Source of the DNA: Ferdinandcohnia humi_A
GTDB lineage: Bacteria > Bacillota > Bacilli > Bacillales > Bacillaceae_L
Direction of reading: 5' to 3'
NCBI GenBank assembly: GCA_047608075.1
Contig: JBLKRX010000005.1
Location: forward strand, 62,001 to 126,000
Length of the DNA: 64,000 bases
A model generated the notes under the pieces. That model ran no database searches. It saw nothing but the letters and a program-made list of their open reading frames with translations, and was not told where the DNA came from. The position numbers and the translations under genes were made by a program. Within the stretch, counting starts at the first letter, position 1; every line of letters begins with the position of its first letter. Positions 1 to 7,951 of the stretch are shown piece after piece.

Positions 1-190
1 ATAACTTATCAAGGAAAAATCACGTTTATAAAGTACTAAAATAGCCCCGATTTTGCAATTTTAATGTTGTGAAATTGGGGTTATTTATTAAATTTTCCTT
101 AAAGTTGTAAATCCGCATTTCCCTTAATCTACCCCAATATTATAAATAATTGGACTTTGTTTTAAATGGCCAAACCTTATTAAAAAACAA

Positions 191-562
191 CTATAGCAAC
201 CATTTAATCCGAATACCCATAATTCCTGGTTGAGCTAATACTTTGGAGTAAACTGAAGCAGAAATCAAAGTAGAACCAAAGATTATTGCACTTAATAATA
301 ATAGTGTTAACCCCTTATCTTTAACCTTAGGATTGTACGTATCTTCCGTATTATCCTTTTGTCTTTGATTAACTAATAGCCATTCAATATCAACTGTAAA
401 ATTATTAAATATCGATATAATTTTATCAAGTGATGGTTTATATTTATCTTTCTCAAGTTCACTTAATGTCCCCTGTGATACATCAATAATTTTAGCAAAC
501 TCTACTTGATTGAGTTGATTTATTTTCCTAATATACTTTATCCGTTCACCAAATATTGACAC
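191..562 (-). CDS. XRE-family HTH regulator with C-terminal membrane segment
   Basis: Small Cro/CI-type repressor of 123 aa. Residues about 6-60 form a helix-turn-helix with the usual VSQGTLSELEKDK recognition region. Residues about 85-107 are hydrophobic and could be a membrane anchor. The gene lies alone on the minus strand inside what I read as the right part of element X, about 0.9 kb from that element's terminus. The target is unknown. The HTH assignment is secure; the membrane anchor and any role in controlling the element are inference. Confidence 0.75.
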   Translation of the reverse strand: MSIFGERIKYIRKINQLNQVEFAKIIDVSQGTLSELEKDKYKPSLDKIISIFNNFTVDIEWLLVNQRQKDNTEDTYNPKVKDKGLTLLLLSAIIFGSTLISASVYSKVLAQPGIMGIRIKWLL

Positions 563-810
563 CGTTTTTAGTCCCCTCCAAATAAATATAAAGTCTACAA
601 TGACTTTTATAAGTCTAAAAATTGCTTCATGATTCGAAAATGTTACTTAGACAAATTGCAATCACATTATTGATCAACGTTTACACCATTGTTTTGAAAA
701 ATAACTACATATTATGACAAAGTTAATTATAATTTTAGTACCATAATATAATTACCTTTGTCATAATACGTTTCAATATAATATGTTGCTAAAAATTCGC
801 ATCATTTTTA
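563..810. other. Intergenic region with two X-type repeats
   Basis: No gene seen. It contains a direct copy (715-731) and an inverted copy (747-763) of the TGACAAAgTTAATTATA motif that also forms the packed repeats at 1407-1467. The two copies make a 13-bp-arm inverted repeat (ATTATGACAAAG...CTTTGTCATAAT). They are probably additional transposase-binding or operator sites of element X. Confidence 0.45.
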
Positions 811-1353
811 TGTCCCTATCGAATAATTACATTCCCACGCCCCTTTCAATACCCATTCCAATTTCTGTTATAGAATAATTACGTTCCCGCCATTTTGCCG
901 ATTTTCACTCTAAATTGTACCGATTTTGCAATGATTTTGATAAAAAAATACGTTCCTTTTTTGGTACAGAACCGAACTGAAAACCGAAGGTCTTACCGAA
1001 CTATTTTTGGCCCGAAATGGTCAGAAAAAACACTGAAAAGACACCGAAAATCTTCCGATTCTATAAAGTGAGAAAACCAACTGGAAAGGGTCTGAACACC
1101 GCCAGAACCCTTACTAGAAAAGGGATTGGAGGAATATGAAATGGACAAAATCCATTGAATTTGAACCGAAAAAGAGATTAAACATTTACCGAATCAACAT
1201 TGGATTTCTGCTTGGTTTCCACCCGCTTTTTCGCATAAAAAAAACCGAAGGTCTGCCGGGAAAAGTACCGGAAAAAACCCTCGGATTGGGAACATTAATT
1301 TTATTTAAGGAACGCTTATTTTATATAAGGAACCTTATTTTTTTATAGAGACA
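811..1353. mobile_element. 543-bp miniature Tn7-family element with TTTTA target duplication
   Basis: Starts TGTCCCTAT and ends ATAGAGACA, which is an imperfect terminal inverted repeat. It is flanked on both sides by TTTTA (806-810 and 1354-1358), a perfect 5-bp target duplication. The right end has three packed repeats beginning GGGAAC/GGAAC at 1288, 1309 and 1329 (20-21 bp apart). The left end has inverted copies ending in TTCCC/TTCC near 820-836, 870-885 and 946-958. The repeat type matches the 474-bp elements at 17116 and 61349 but the interior differs. It has no transposase, so it is a non-autonomous relative. A 70-aa reading frame overlapping its right end is not called as a gene. Confidence 0.8.
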
Positions 1354-1475
1354 TTTTAAAGAGTCCCCGCAGGCAACTGTTACCACACGAGGACTATGAT
1401 TTTAAATGACAAAATTTAATTATATTTGCCGACAAAATTAATTATTTTAACCGACATGATTAATTACTTACCACA
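1354..1475. repeat. Right end of a Tn7-like element X (packed repeats)
   Basis: Three direct repeats of (T/C)GACAaaATTAATTA lie at 1407, 1430 and 1452 (22-23 bp apart), followed by a terminus reading ...ACCACA at 1475. Read inward from the end this is TGTGG, an 8-9 bp spacer, then tandem sites. That is the arrangement of a Tn7 right end. The rest of X lies to the left and leaves the window. Only 3 bp separate it from the next element. No target duplication can be checked because the other end is not in the window. Confidence 0.6.
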
Positions 1476-1478
1476 AAA

Positions 1479-1619
1479 TGTTCACGGACATTATTGTTAG
1501 TAACCTAAGAATCCTTTAAAATCAAGGATTTGCTCAATGTTAGGTTAATTTTATAATTACATTAATGTTGGTAATCAGATTTACTACAAGTTTTCGGTAA
1601 GACATTAATGTTGGTAACA
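1479..1619 (+). repeat. Tn-1 left end with three TnsB-type sites
   Basis: Sites of the form ACATTAATGTTGGTAAC lie at 1488-1505, 1559-1576 and 1602-1619, after the terminus TGTTCACGG. Between sites 1 and 2 there is a short inverted repeat, AATCCTT...AAGGATT. Wide spacing of the sites is typical of a Tn7 left end. Binding by the TnsB at 13737-15917 is inferred from position. Confidence 0.8.
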
Positions 1620-1815
1620 ATAAATAAACATTAGAAAAACAGACCGCATATAGTGTAACGGGTTCGTTAACTTACACAAAACTCGAATTTGTACAACAAA
1701 ACGCAGTGCTTCCTGTATATAAAAATGGTCCAGTTTTATGAACTGGATCATTACATGTATTTATTTTCAATCGCTTATTCAACTAAAGCTACCCGTTAGT
1801 TGAACAAGAAAGGGG
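1620..1815. other. Intergenic, inside Tn-1 left end
   Basis: Mostly featureless AT-rich DNA between the left-end sites and the Nudix gene stop. A short inverted repeat AATGGTCCAGTTTTATGAACTGGATCATT near 1725-1753 could terminate transcription arriving from either side. Confidence 0.4.
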
Positions 1816-2265
1816 TTAACCACCACTGTTTATGCCCTCAAACACTGCCCAACAATGATGTTCGTGAACAAGCATACCTTGAACACTATCAATATCAATC
1901 CACTTAATAAAGTGGTCGTCTTCGATAGGTTCTTGTATTTTATCTAACAGTTCTGCCAAGTAAAAATATCCTTCGTTTATTAAAGGTTCATTTTTAGTAG
2001 ATTGAAAATATTTCTTTGCATCACCTATAAAAGAACCTATGGATACTTTATATCCCGTTTCTTCTAGCATTTCTCTTTCTAGGCATTCTTGATAACTTTC
2101 ATCCTTTTCAATTCCACCACCAGGTAAAAAATAATGTCCTCTGGAATTCTGGACAGTTAAAACCTTATCCCTCGTAACGTTAAAAATAACAGCATAAACA
2201 CCGTATCTTATTTGATAATCAAGACCATCAATTTTTTCTCCAAAAACCTTATCCATCTTCCCCAC
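1816..2265 (-). CDS. Nudix hydrolase
   Basis: 149-aa Nudix-fold pyrophosphohydrolase. The signature is complete: GGGIEKDESYQECLE followed by REMLEETGY, giving the G-x5-E-x7-R-E-U-x-E-E-x-G-U pattern that binds Mg2+ and cleaves nucleoside diphosphates linked to another moiety. The substrate cannot be told from the sequence; 8-oxo-dGTP-like or nucleotide-sugar substrates are possible. It sits alone as cargo near the left end of Tn-1, transcribed toward that end. The family call is firm and the specific role is unknown. Confidence 0.9.
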   Translation of the reverse strand: MGKMDKVFGEKIDGLDYQIRYGVYAVIFNVTRDKVLTVQNSRGHYFLPGGGIEKDESYQECLEREMLEETGYKVSIGSFIGDAKKYFQSTKNEPLINEGYFYLAELLDKIQEPIEDDHFIKWIDIDSVQGMLVHEHHCWAVFEGINSGG

Positions 2266-2523
2266 CCCAGCTAATATCTTACCATTTTTTCTTCAACTAA
2301 CCTGCCACGTTACTACAATAAGCAATGTTTAACAATTATGTATAAATATAAGCGACCATACAAATTTACCTTGAGTAATAATTCAATAAGGTTAATAAAC
2401 ATACTGCCAAAACCTACATCATTTAAAACAGTCAATCATAATTGCTTCATTATACTACGTTAGGGAAGATGAAAGTAACGAGGACCTCTGTCTTATCCAG
2501 TAAAGCACTCATAAAAGTTGATT

Positions 2524-2745
2524 TTATATATCAAGTAATTGTTTCTTTTTATCGTTGAATTCTTCATCTGTTAAAATCCCACTGTCACGTAAATCCGCTA
2601 ATTTCTTTATTTGGTCTGCTATGTCTATAGAAGTATTGCTTGAAGCTGTTTGAATAGGATTTGAATGTAATAATGAGTCAATTAAACTTTTTAGTTCCTG
2701 TGCTATATGGATGATTGAATTACTCCAAATAAAAAAGCGCCTCAC
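2524..2745 (-). CDS. Small SHOCT-domain protein (start uncertain)
   Basis: The C-terminal 30 residues (IKKLADLRDSGILTDEEFNDKKKQLL) are a typical SHOCT short C-terminal domain, which is usually fused to the end of larger proteins. The nominal GTG start overlaps the stop of the SEC-C gene (GTGA). A strong terminator hairpin covers this same junction, so the true start may be internal, after GGAG at about 2724. It may be a detached tail of a larger ancestral protein. Function unknown. Confidence 0.5.
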   Translation of the reverse strand: MRRFFIWSNSIIHIAQELKSLIDSLLHSNPIQTASSNTSIDIADQIKKLADLRDSGILTDEEFNDKKKQLLDI

Positions 2746-2756
2746 AGAGAGACGCT
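2731..2756 (-). terminator. Rho-independent terminator at the SEC-C stop codon
   Basis: On the minus strand the hairpin AGCGTCTC-TCTGT-GAGGCGCT is followed by a T-run. It overlaps the last codons of the SEC-C gene and the nominal start of the SHOCT frame. Confidence 0.75.
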
Positions 2757-3887
2757 TGACTGATCAACATCTTGAAAAAGATTAAAATTATAGTAATTTC
2801 CGGTATCAATAAGGTCAAATTTCATCAATAAATTAACTGAAGATTGAAAGCTTTCAAGTAAAGATTCTTTGCTTTTGGACTCTAAATTTTCTATAAAATC
2901 AATGTTGAAGAAAACATTCTCAGTATACTCAATGATGAGGAAATTCATATATTCAGTCAATTCATCATTATCTAGTTGTTCTAGCTGCGTGAAATAAGTT
3001 TTATAAAATCTTTCATCATTTTCGTGATATGAAATAATAATATTTGTTCCATTTTCTATTGGATAAACATTTAAATATACTGATGGCATATCTTCCTCAT
3101 CAGTACTGTAGATATCATTTATTATGTTGCCATTCAAATCTTTATTTACTGCAAATGATGTACAGGTTGCAAATGGCACTTCGTAATCCAATTTTCTATG
3201 AATTGTTTTTATTTTAGAATAATCGCCATTTAGGTAATCAATCTTAAACATTTCATGATTTTTAGCACAATCCTCTACATCTAGTTTAGCCACTTTATAT
3301 ACATATACCCCACTTTCATCCAACATCATGCTGGGGTTCAATTTAAATACTTCCTTTTGCATTTCTAACTTTCTTAGCTTTAAATGATATTCTAAAGAAT
3401 GACTTCTAAACGCAAAAAGAAAGTTTTGTAATTCAGTATTATCATAATCATGTAGCTCTATAGGTTTGAAGAGTTCTGTATCATGATAATCGCAAAATCC
3501 AAAAAAAGCACTTGCTTTATTTTTACTTATTTTTTGGAAATATCCTACTGGTCCAGTCTTATTAACTTTAAAGGAAAATTTATATAAATGATTATTAACA
3601 CTGATTCTATTTAGGATACGATTATTCTGTAAAGAATGGGCATTTTTTATGTCCCCATTACAATTTTCTTTTTCGAAGCCTAAGCATACTTTAAAATCTG
3701 TGTCTTCCCACGTTTTGTGAACCATGTGATTTATTCTGCTATCCGAATAATCGGGAGTTTTATAACCATTGTGTTTTACTTTTCTCGCTTCTTGATAACA
3801 ACAAAATTTAAATTTTTTTCCTGAATCACAAGGACACTCCTCATAAGGATCAATTTTTAGGTTTTTACTATTCCCTGTATAAATCAT
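2742..3887 (-). CDS. SEC-C zinc-motif protein of unknown function
   Basis: 381 aa starting after a strong AGGAGGGTGG ribosome site. Residues 18-30 (CPCDSGKKFKFCC) are a SEC-C zinc-binding motif, here at the N-terminus rather than at the C-terminus as in SecA. The rest has no motif I recognise. It contains a cluster NGDIKNAHSLQN and paired HDYD/FCDYHD elements near residues 80-150 that could hold a metal, but I cannot assign an enzyme. SEC-C proteins are common in mobile-element cargo. Membership is clear; the role is unknown. Confidence 0.7.
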   Translation of the reverse strand: MIYTGNSKNLKIDPYEECPCDSGKKFKFCCYQEARKVKHNGYKTPDYSDSRINHMVHKTWEDTDFKVCLGFEKENCNGDIKNAHSLQNNRILNRISVNNHLYKFSFKVNKTGPVGYFQKISKNKASAFFGFCDYHDTELFKPIELHDYDNTELQNFLFAFRSHSLEYHLKLRKLEMQKEVFKLNPSMMLDESGVYVYKVAKLDVEDCAKNHEMFKIDYLNGDYSKIKTIHRKLDYEVPFATCTSFAVNKDLNGNIINDIYSTDEEDMPSVYLNVYPIENGTNIIISYHENDERFYKTYFTQLEQLDNDELTEYMNFLIIEYTENVFFNIDFIENLESKSKESLLESFQSSVNLLMKFDLIDTGNYYNFNLFQDVDQSSVSL

Positions 3888-4058
3888 ATTCCACCCTCCT
3901 GAACATAATATGACAATATTTTACAAAATATTATAATTTATGTCTACTGGTAGTATATAGACTTATAGTTTATGCCATGGACGTTTTGGTTTACTGGGCA
4001 TAATTAGTTTCTCCTAACATACAATTTAATAATTGAATATAAGGTGGTGAAGCTACTT
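3888..4058. other. Intergenic, no feature seen
   Basis: AT-rich DNA upstream of the SEC-C gene. It must contain that gene's promoter, but no convincing -35/-10 pair could be chosen. Confidence 0.3.
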
Positions 4059-4127
4059 ATGTATAAAGTGGAGCTAACGTTCGAACAGCTTCTGCTTATT
4101 ATCGTCTTAGTAAAAGTCATTCTGTAG
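4059..4127 (+). CDS. Possible 22-aa hydrophobic peptide
   Basis: A 22-codon frame encodes MYKVELTFEQ then a hydrophobic helix LLLIIVLVKVIL. AAGGTGG lies 10 bp upstream, and a stem-loop GGCAACAC...GTGTTGTC lies just downstream at about 4139-4161. Size, charge-then-hydrophobic layout and the stable 3' hairpin recall small membrane toxins of type I toxin-antitoxin loci. No antisense RNA promoter was identified, so this is a weak candidate only. Confidence 0.25.
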   Translation: MYKVELTFEQLLLIIVLVKVIL

Positions 4128-4189
4128 AAGAATTTGACGGCAACACTGTATCTTGGTGTTGTCTCTAAGAAATATTAAGTAAATTATAC

Positions 4190-4403
4190 TTAAGTAGCTT
4201 TTTTTATTTCCTTCATCGCCCCACCTTTATCTCGTTTGTAGGTATCTCGGTTCATTCCCTTGATATCTACCCAAATCAATCCGTTCTTCTTTATTAGGTT
4301 TAGATTTATGTTGTTTCTAATGTCTGTTACTCTTAGACAACGAATCCTTAATGTTGTTGGGCCGCTTCTTTTGCTTGTTGCTAAGATGATAAGATAATTT
4401 CAT
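4190..4403 (-). pseudogene. Possible frameshifted small gene
   Basis: An AGGTGATGATATG start at 4403 opens a lysine-rich frame (MKLSYHLSNKQKKRPNN...) that stops after 28 codons. An overlapping frame then continues to a TAA at 4190 (...NGLIWVDIKGMNRDTYKRDKGG). The two pieces look like one short broken protein. The family is not recognised and confidence is low. Confidence 0.3.
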
Positions 4404-4444
4404 ATCATCACCTACATTTCGACATAATAAAAACGCCACTCATC

Positions 4445-4770
4445 TTGGATTATCGCTTATCAGTAAATTTTAAAGAGCTTTATCAGTTCGTATTTGTTAT
4501 GGGATATTCTCTTTTATATTCCCCAGTAACGTCCAAGCAGTTGCTCTTTTTAATCATTTTGAACAAGGAGGTGGAAAATAAAAAATTCAATTCCTTCAAG
4601 GAAATCGGCTTTTTTAGATTCTCCCTTATCAGGTGAAAAATCAGAGTATCCTATCATAGTTAAAATAGCTATTATCCCTGGAAAAGTAAAACCACTAGGG
4701 ACAGATACTTTAACTTTTGGAATTTTTGTTAATAGTCATCCTGACTCTCCCCACACTTGGTCGAAATAGT
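4445..4770 (+). pseudogene. Probable coding remnant, function unknown
   Basis: Two adjacent plus-strand frames look protein-like but are out of phase. The first ends ...VENKKFNSFKEIGFF at 4636. The second runs LDSPLSGEKSEYPIIVKIAI and IPGKVKPLGTDTLTFGIFVN, ending with TWSK and a TAG at about 4770. A TTG start with AAGGAGGTGG lies inside the first frame. This is most simply a frameshifted short gene; no family recognised. Confidence 0.3.
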
Positions 4771-5002
4771 AACCTTCGCTTCCCTCTAATCCTATCATTA
4801 AATCAATAGGGGGATCGCTATGAAATAATATTCCAAACCAAAAGTCCTGAAGAAGTTAAAAGAGTTCCTAAAATTACACTATCCACCTGGAAAACAAACT
4901 AAAAATGCTTGTTTTTTTATTTTCATGGTTACATTTATCCTTCAAAAAAGTTTCCAAAGAAATGCAAAATACTCACTCCTAGGAGTGAGCTTGCCCCTAT
5001 AT

Positions 5003-5209
5003 TCAATTCGAGAATGGACCGATTGTAAATGCTAATAATAAACCTAAGATTGCTCCAACCGTATATCCTTCTTTACTTTTAAAAATCATTGTTGTGATTA
5101 TACCAGGTAATACAACCCATATTAACAAAGGCTTAAAAGCATCAAATACAGGTAATAATCCTTGAAGTAAAGCATCAATGATTATTTGAGAATCAATCAG
5201 AAAAATCAC
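5003..5209 (-). CDS. Small membrane protein
   Basis: 68 aa with two hydrophobic helices (about 10-40 and 48-65) separated by the polar turn FKSKEGYTV. Soluble domains are absent. It is the last gene of a minus-strand group (219-aa protein, 56-aa protein, this gene) lying opposite the XRE/ImmA pair. Such a shape could be a holin-like or membrane effector protein, but that is only inference. Confidence 0.55.
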   Translation of the reverse strand: MIFLIDSQIIIDALLQGLLPVFDAFKPLLIWVVLPGIITTMIFKSKEGYTVGAILGLLLAFTIGPFSN

Positions 5210-5375
5210 CTCATTCTATACACTACAAGGGAGCATACTGGCTCCCCTAAGTTAATCATACAAACCCAAAAACATTGTATCTAATCACACTGTTTGATAA
5301 AATATTCTTTAGTTTACATTTATATATTGTTAGTTTCTGCGAAAAACTAACGACTTCAGTAGGGCTTAATTAGCT

Positions 5376-5546
5376 CTACTTTTCTTTTCTTACGCCCTTA
5401 AAAGGCTTTGAACTGCTAGTTTTTTGATCCATAAATCGTCCGGTCTCTGTATCCCTTTTTACCCAGTTTCCGTTCGAACCTTTAAATTGTGACCTTTCCT
5501 TTACTGCTCCAATACGTCCTTTACCTGGTTGTCCATTTTTAGCCAT
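5376..5546 (-). CDS. 56-aa basic protein (MAKNGQPGKGRIG type)
   Basis: Begins MAKNGQPGKGRIGAVKERSQ and ends KPFKGVRKEK, with the central pattern GNWVKRDTETGRFMD. The start has an AAGGGGTG ribosome site at good spacing. It is strongly basic and glycine-rich, without membrane segments. The stop of the upstream 219-aa gene lies 13 bp before this start, so the two are probably cotranscribed. I believe this is a recurring small family in Bacillus and phage DNA, but it has no function I can name. Confidence 0.65.
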   Translation of the reverse strand: MAKNGQPGKGRIGAVKERSQFKGSNGNWVKRDTETGRFMDQKTSSSKPFKGVRKEK

Positions 5547-5559
5547 GGTATAACACCCC

Positions 5560-6219
5560 TTATTGATAGATATAGCGAATTGTAAAATCAGGATCTATTT
5601 GGTATCCGAAGTTTACCGCAAATCGATTGCTGTTTTGCAAGTGCGCAACTTGTTCAGCAATTTCTCTGCCTTGCTCATCAATACCTTTAGTTTCGTTTTG
5701 GTCAATTTGCGCTCCGATAGGCGTTAGAACTGATACTTGAACTCGTCCACCGCTAGTGTTTAACTGTAGCCCGTCAAAAGGAAGTGTGATTTTGTAATCA
5801 AATGCTTTCGGGTTGCCTTTTACCGGATACAATTTGTGTTCATAAGATAAGTGATATGTGTTAGGTGCATCTGGAATCGGTGTAAGAGTTGACTTTTTTA
5901 ATACTGTGCGCAGCAATAGCTTCGCTGCATCTATTTTCACTTCTTCTAAATTTCCTTCTTCAGCTTGCTGTTGAACATCTTCTGTCCCTTTTAGAACATT
6001 TTCTGCTAAAGTCGGTAACATTGTAATACCGGTTGCTTCAAATAATGCTAATACTTCTGGTGGAACTGAAACCCCAGCTGGAACATACCAAGACCATTCT
6101 GTTGGAAGAGGTTCAGTTGTAACAAGCAGTGTTTCAACTCTAGCAATATCGTATTTACCTCCATTGTAACGAGAAGTTCCTGTGATTGATACGGTCAGAT
6201 CTTGTAATTGAATTTTCAT
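5560..6219 (-). CDS. Conserved-looking 219-aa protein, function unknown
   Basis: Starts after TTTGGAGGAATTTTA with MKIQLQDLTVSITG. The protein is mainly beta-rich, with a helical segment near 80-105 and no signal peptide or membrane helix. It is the first gene downstream of a good minus-strand promoter (TTGACT, 17 bp, TATATT) flanked by TTACG/CGTAA operators shared with the divergent XRE gene. It therefore looks like the regulated product of that switch. No family recognised. Confidence 0.6.
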   Translation of the reverse strand: MKIQLQDLTVSITGTSRYNGGKYDIARVETLLVTTEPLPTEWSWYVPAGVSVPPEVLALFEATGITMLPTLAENVLKGTEDVQQQAEEGNLEEVKIDAAKLLLRTVLKKSTLTPIPDAPNTYHLSYEHKLYPVKGNPKAFDYKITLPFDGLQLNTSGGRVQVSVLTPIGAQIDQNETKGIDEQGREIAEQVAHLQNSNRFAVNFGYQIDPDFTIRYIYQ

Positions 6220-6314
6220 TAAAATTCCTCCAAATAATTTATAATCATACGACTTATCCGACGAGCAACATTATTTATGTATTTTTACGTTTTCATCATC
6301 AACTCATTTCATAA

Positions 6315-6425
6315 ATTACGCTGTGTACGTAATTTTTAATCTAAAACAAATATATAATGCGGAAAAATATAAGTCAATACTTTTTTACGTCTTGAACGTA
6401 AAAAATAAAGTATGTTACACTGAGA
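6315..6425. promoter_or_regulatory. Divergent promoters with TTACG operators
   Basis: Minus-strand promoter: TTGACT (6372-6377), 17 bp, TATATT (6349-6354), driving 6219. Plus-strand promoter: TTGAAC (from about 6393), about 17 bp, TTACAC, driving the XRE gene at 6444. Two dyads bracket the minus promoter: AAATTACG-n7-CGTAATTT at about 6314-6336, and TTTTTTACGT-n5-ACGTAAAAAA at about 6381-6405, which also covers the plus -35. This is the layout of a repressor-controlled switch. Confidence 0.7.
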
Positions 6426-6443
6426 GCGTAGGAGGAATCACTT

Positions 6444-6845
6444 ATGAAACTTGGAGAACGTCTAAAATCACTTAGAAAATTAGCCGGATTTACACTTGCA
6501 CAATTAAAAGAAGTAACAGGATTATCTGTATCTTATTTATCAGATCTCGAACGTGGAAGAACTAATCCTTCGGTAAAAACGCTTAACATATTGGCACACA
6601 TTTATAAAATCTCTGTTTCCACTTTAACAGAAGGTGTCGAAGGTTATGGAGTTAATAATGATGAAGAATTAATTCCCGAAAGTTTACTTGCGCTTAAAAA
6701 CGATCCGGATATTGGAAAATACATTACGGATGAAGATCTTTTTTCCCTTAACAGAATTTCATTAAGAGGTAAACAGCCACAAACAGCATTGGAATGGAAG
6801 GAGATCTATTTGTATTTAAAAAGAATGCTGCCAGGAGATGAATAA
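6444..6845 (+). CDS. XRE/ImmR-like repressor
   Basis: 133-aa Cro/CI-type protein with its HTH at residues 5-60 (LAQLKEVTGLSVSYLSDLERGRTNPS) and a C-terminal segment likely used for dimerisation. It directly precedes an ImmA/IrrE-type protease gene with no gap. In ICEBs1-type systems (ImmR/ImmA) the protease cleaves the repressor to release a promoter. The TTACG/CGTAA dyads next to its start are the likely operators, controlling itself and the opposite operon. Confidence 0.85.
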   Translation: MKLGERLKSLRKLAGFTLAQLKEVTGLSVSYLSDLERGRTNPSVKTLNILAHIYKISVSTLTEGVEGYGVNNDEELIPESLLALKNDPDIGKYITDEDLFSLNRISLRGKQPQTALEWKEIYLYLKRMLPGDE

Positions 6846-7631
6846 ATGGAAATACCTCAAAATTTGAGAGAACGCATGGAACAACTGGTACAGAATACAA
6901 TCAAAGATTTCAACCTAACAGAAGCTACTTCACCAGAAAATGCAGCAAAAAGATTAGGTTTGACAATTCACAACGGAAAACTTCAAAAGGTAGACGGAGC
7001 GTTTGATGAAAAAACAAAAGTTATCTTAATAAATGAGAATATAACTCTTGGTCAAAGGAAACGTTTCACCTTATTTCATGAAATCTGTCATTACTTACTT
7101 CGTAATGATGATGAATTCTTTTCTGATTTAAACGATATATATGAAGATGATGAAGAATTCAGAAAGGTAGAAGAACGACTTTGTGATATGGGTGCAATTG
7201 AGTTTGCTGCTCCAAAAGAACAGGTTAAGGCATTGATTAATGAGTGCGGCTTCTCTATTACTTTATTGTTAGATCTTGAAAAGAAATTCCACTTATCCAA
7301 ACAAAGTGCAATGTGGCGGTTAGCAGAATGTGCTCCTCATCCTTGTATTCTTGCTATCTGTCGTGCGGAATTTGATATTTACCCACTATTAACATTAGTA
7401 CCAAAAGAAATCAAGGTTGAAAATGCCTGGAATTCTAAATGGACACCATATAAATTGAGGAAAGAAACGCCTATCCCTAAAGACCACCCTATTTGGTTAA
7501 CAACTGATTCTTTCGATGATTATTTTTCATTTGACGACACTTATATTCAATTTTTTTCTGGCCATCAGATGGAAGCTGATATAGAAGGTATTTGGATAAA
7601 TGGCCGAGTGTATATCCTTTTTAGTCTTTAA
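6846..7631 (+). CDS. ImmA/IrrE-family metallopeptidase
   Basis: 261 aa. The zinc-protease motif HEICH is at residues 78-82 within FTLFHEICHYLLRND, with an acidic stretch DDEFF/DDEEF following. The C-terminal 80 residues are an extension with no recognised domain. The gene starts immediately after the repressor's stop, so translation is coupled. By analogy with ImmA it should cleave the partner repressor after a signal. A 12-bp-stem terminator follows at 7639. Confidence 0.85.
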   Translation: MEIPQNLRERMEQLVQNTIKDFNLTEATSPENAAKRLGLTIHNGKLQKVDGAFDEKTKVILINENITLGQRKRFTLFHEICHYLLRNDDEFFSDLNDIYEDDEEFRKVEERLCDMGAIEFAAPKEQVKALINECGFSITLLLDLEKKFHLSKQSAMWRLAECAPHPCILAICRAEFDIYPLLTLVPKEIKVENAWNSKWTPYKLRKETPIPKDHPIWLTTDSFDDYFSFDDTYIQFFSGHQMEADIEGIWINGRVYILFSL

Positions 7632-7638
7632 AATAAAT

Positions 7639-7684
7639 ACAAGCGAATTTGCAGATTATAAATCTCCAAATTCGCTTGTTTTTT
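7639..7684 (+). terminator. Strong rho-independent terminator
   Basis: A perfect 12-bp stem ACAAGCGAATTT / AAATTCGCTTGT is followed by TTTTTTAT. It ends the XRE-immA transcript. Confidence 0.9.
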
Positions 7685-7951
7685 ATCCAAAGTGGAACAG
7701 TTTCCGGCCAAGCATAACCAAACACTGGTAATCTTACCCTTTCAATAAAGCCACTTTTATATCTTTAAAATATTTTAGGATTTAATCAAACAAATTAAGG
7801 AATTTTCCAAACCCATACAAATAAACAGAACGATTCCCGCCGATTTAATTACATATCATTTGAATGTTCTTTATTGACTCTACCTTGTTAGAAAACAATA
7901 TGAGATCAAATTTATTAAATATAAGATTAATTTAAGTAAATAAAAGTCCAG
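7685..7951. other. Intergenic, no feature seen
   Basis: About 270 bp between the immA terminator and the convergent tniQ stop. No gene or strong structure was found. Confidence 0.3.

Noticed and set aside
1136..1348. 70-aa frame with a GGAGGAAT site
   Set aside because: It overlaps the packed terminal repeats of the 543-bp element, and its C-terminus is encoded by those repeats.
4445..4636. 63-aa plus-strand frame as a complete gene
   Set aside because: It appears to be only the first part of a frameshifted remnant, with protein-like sequence continuing in another frame.
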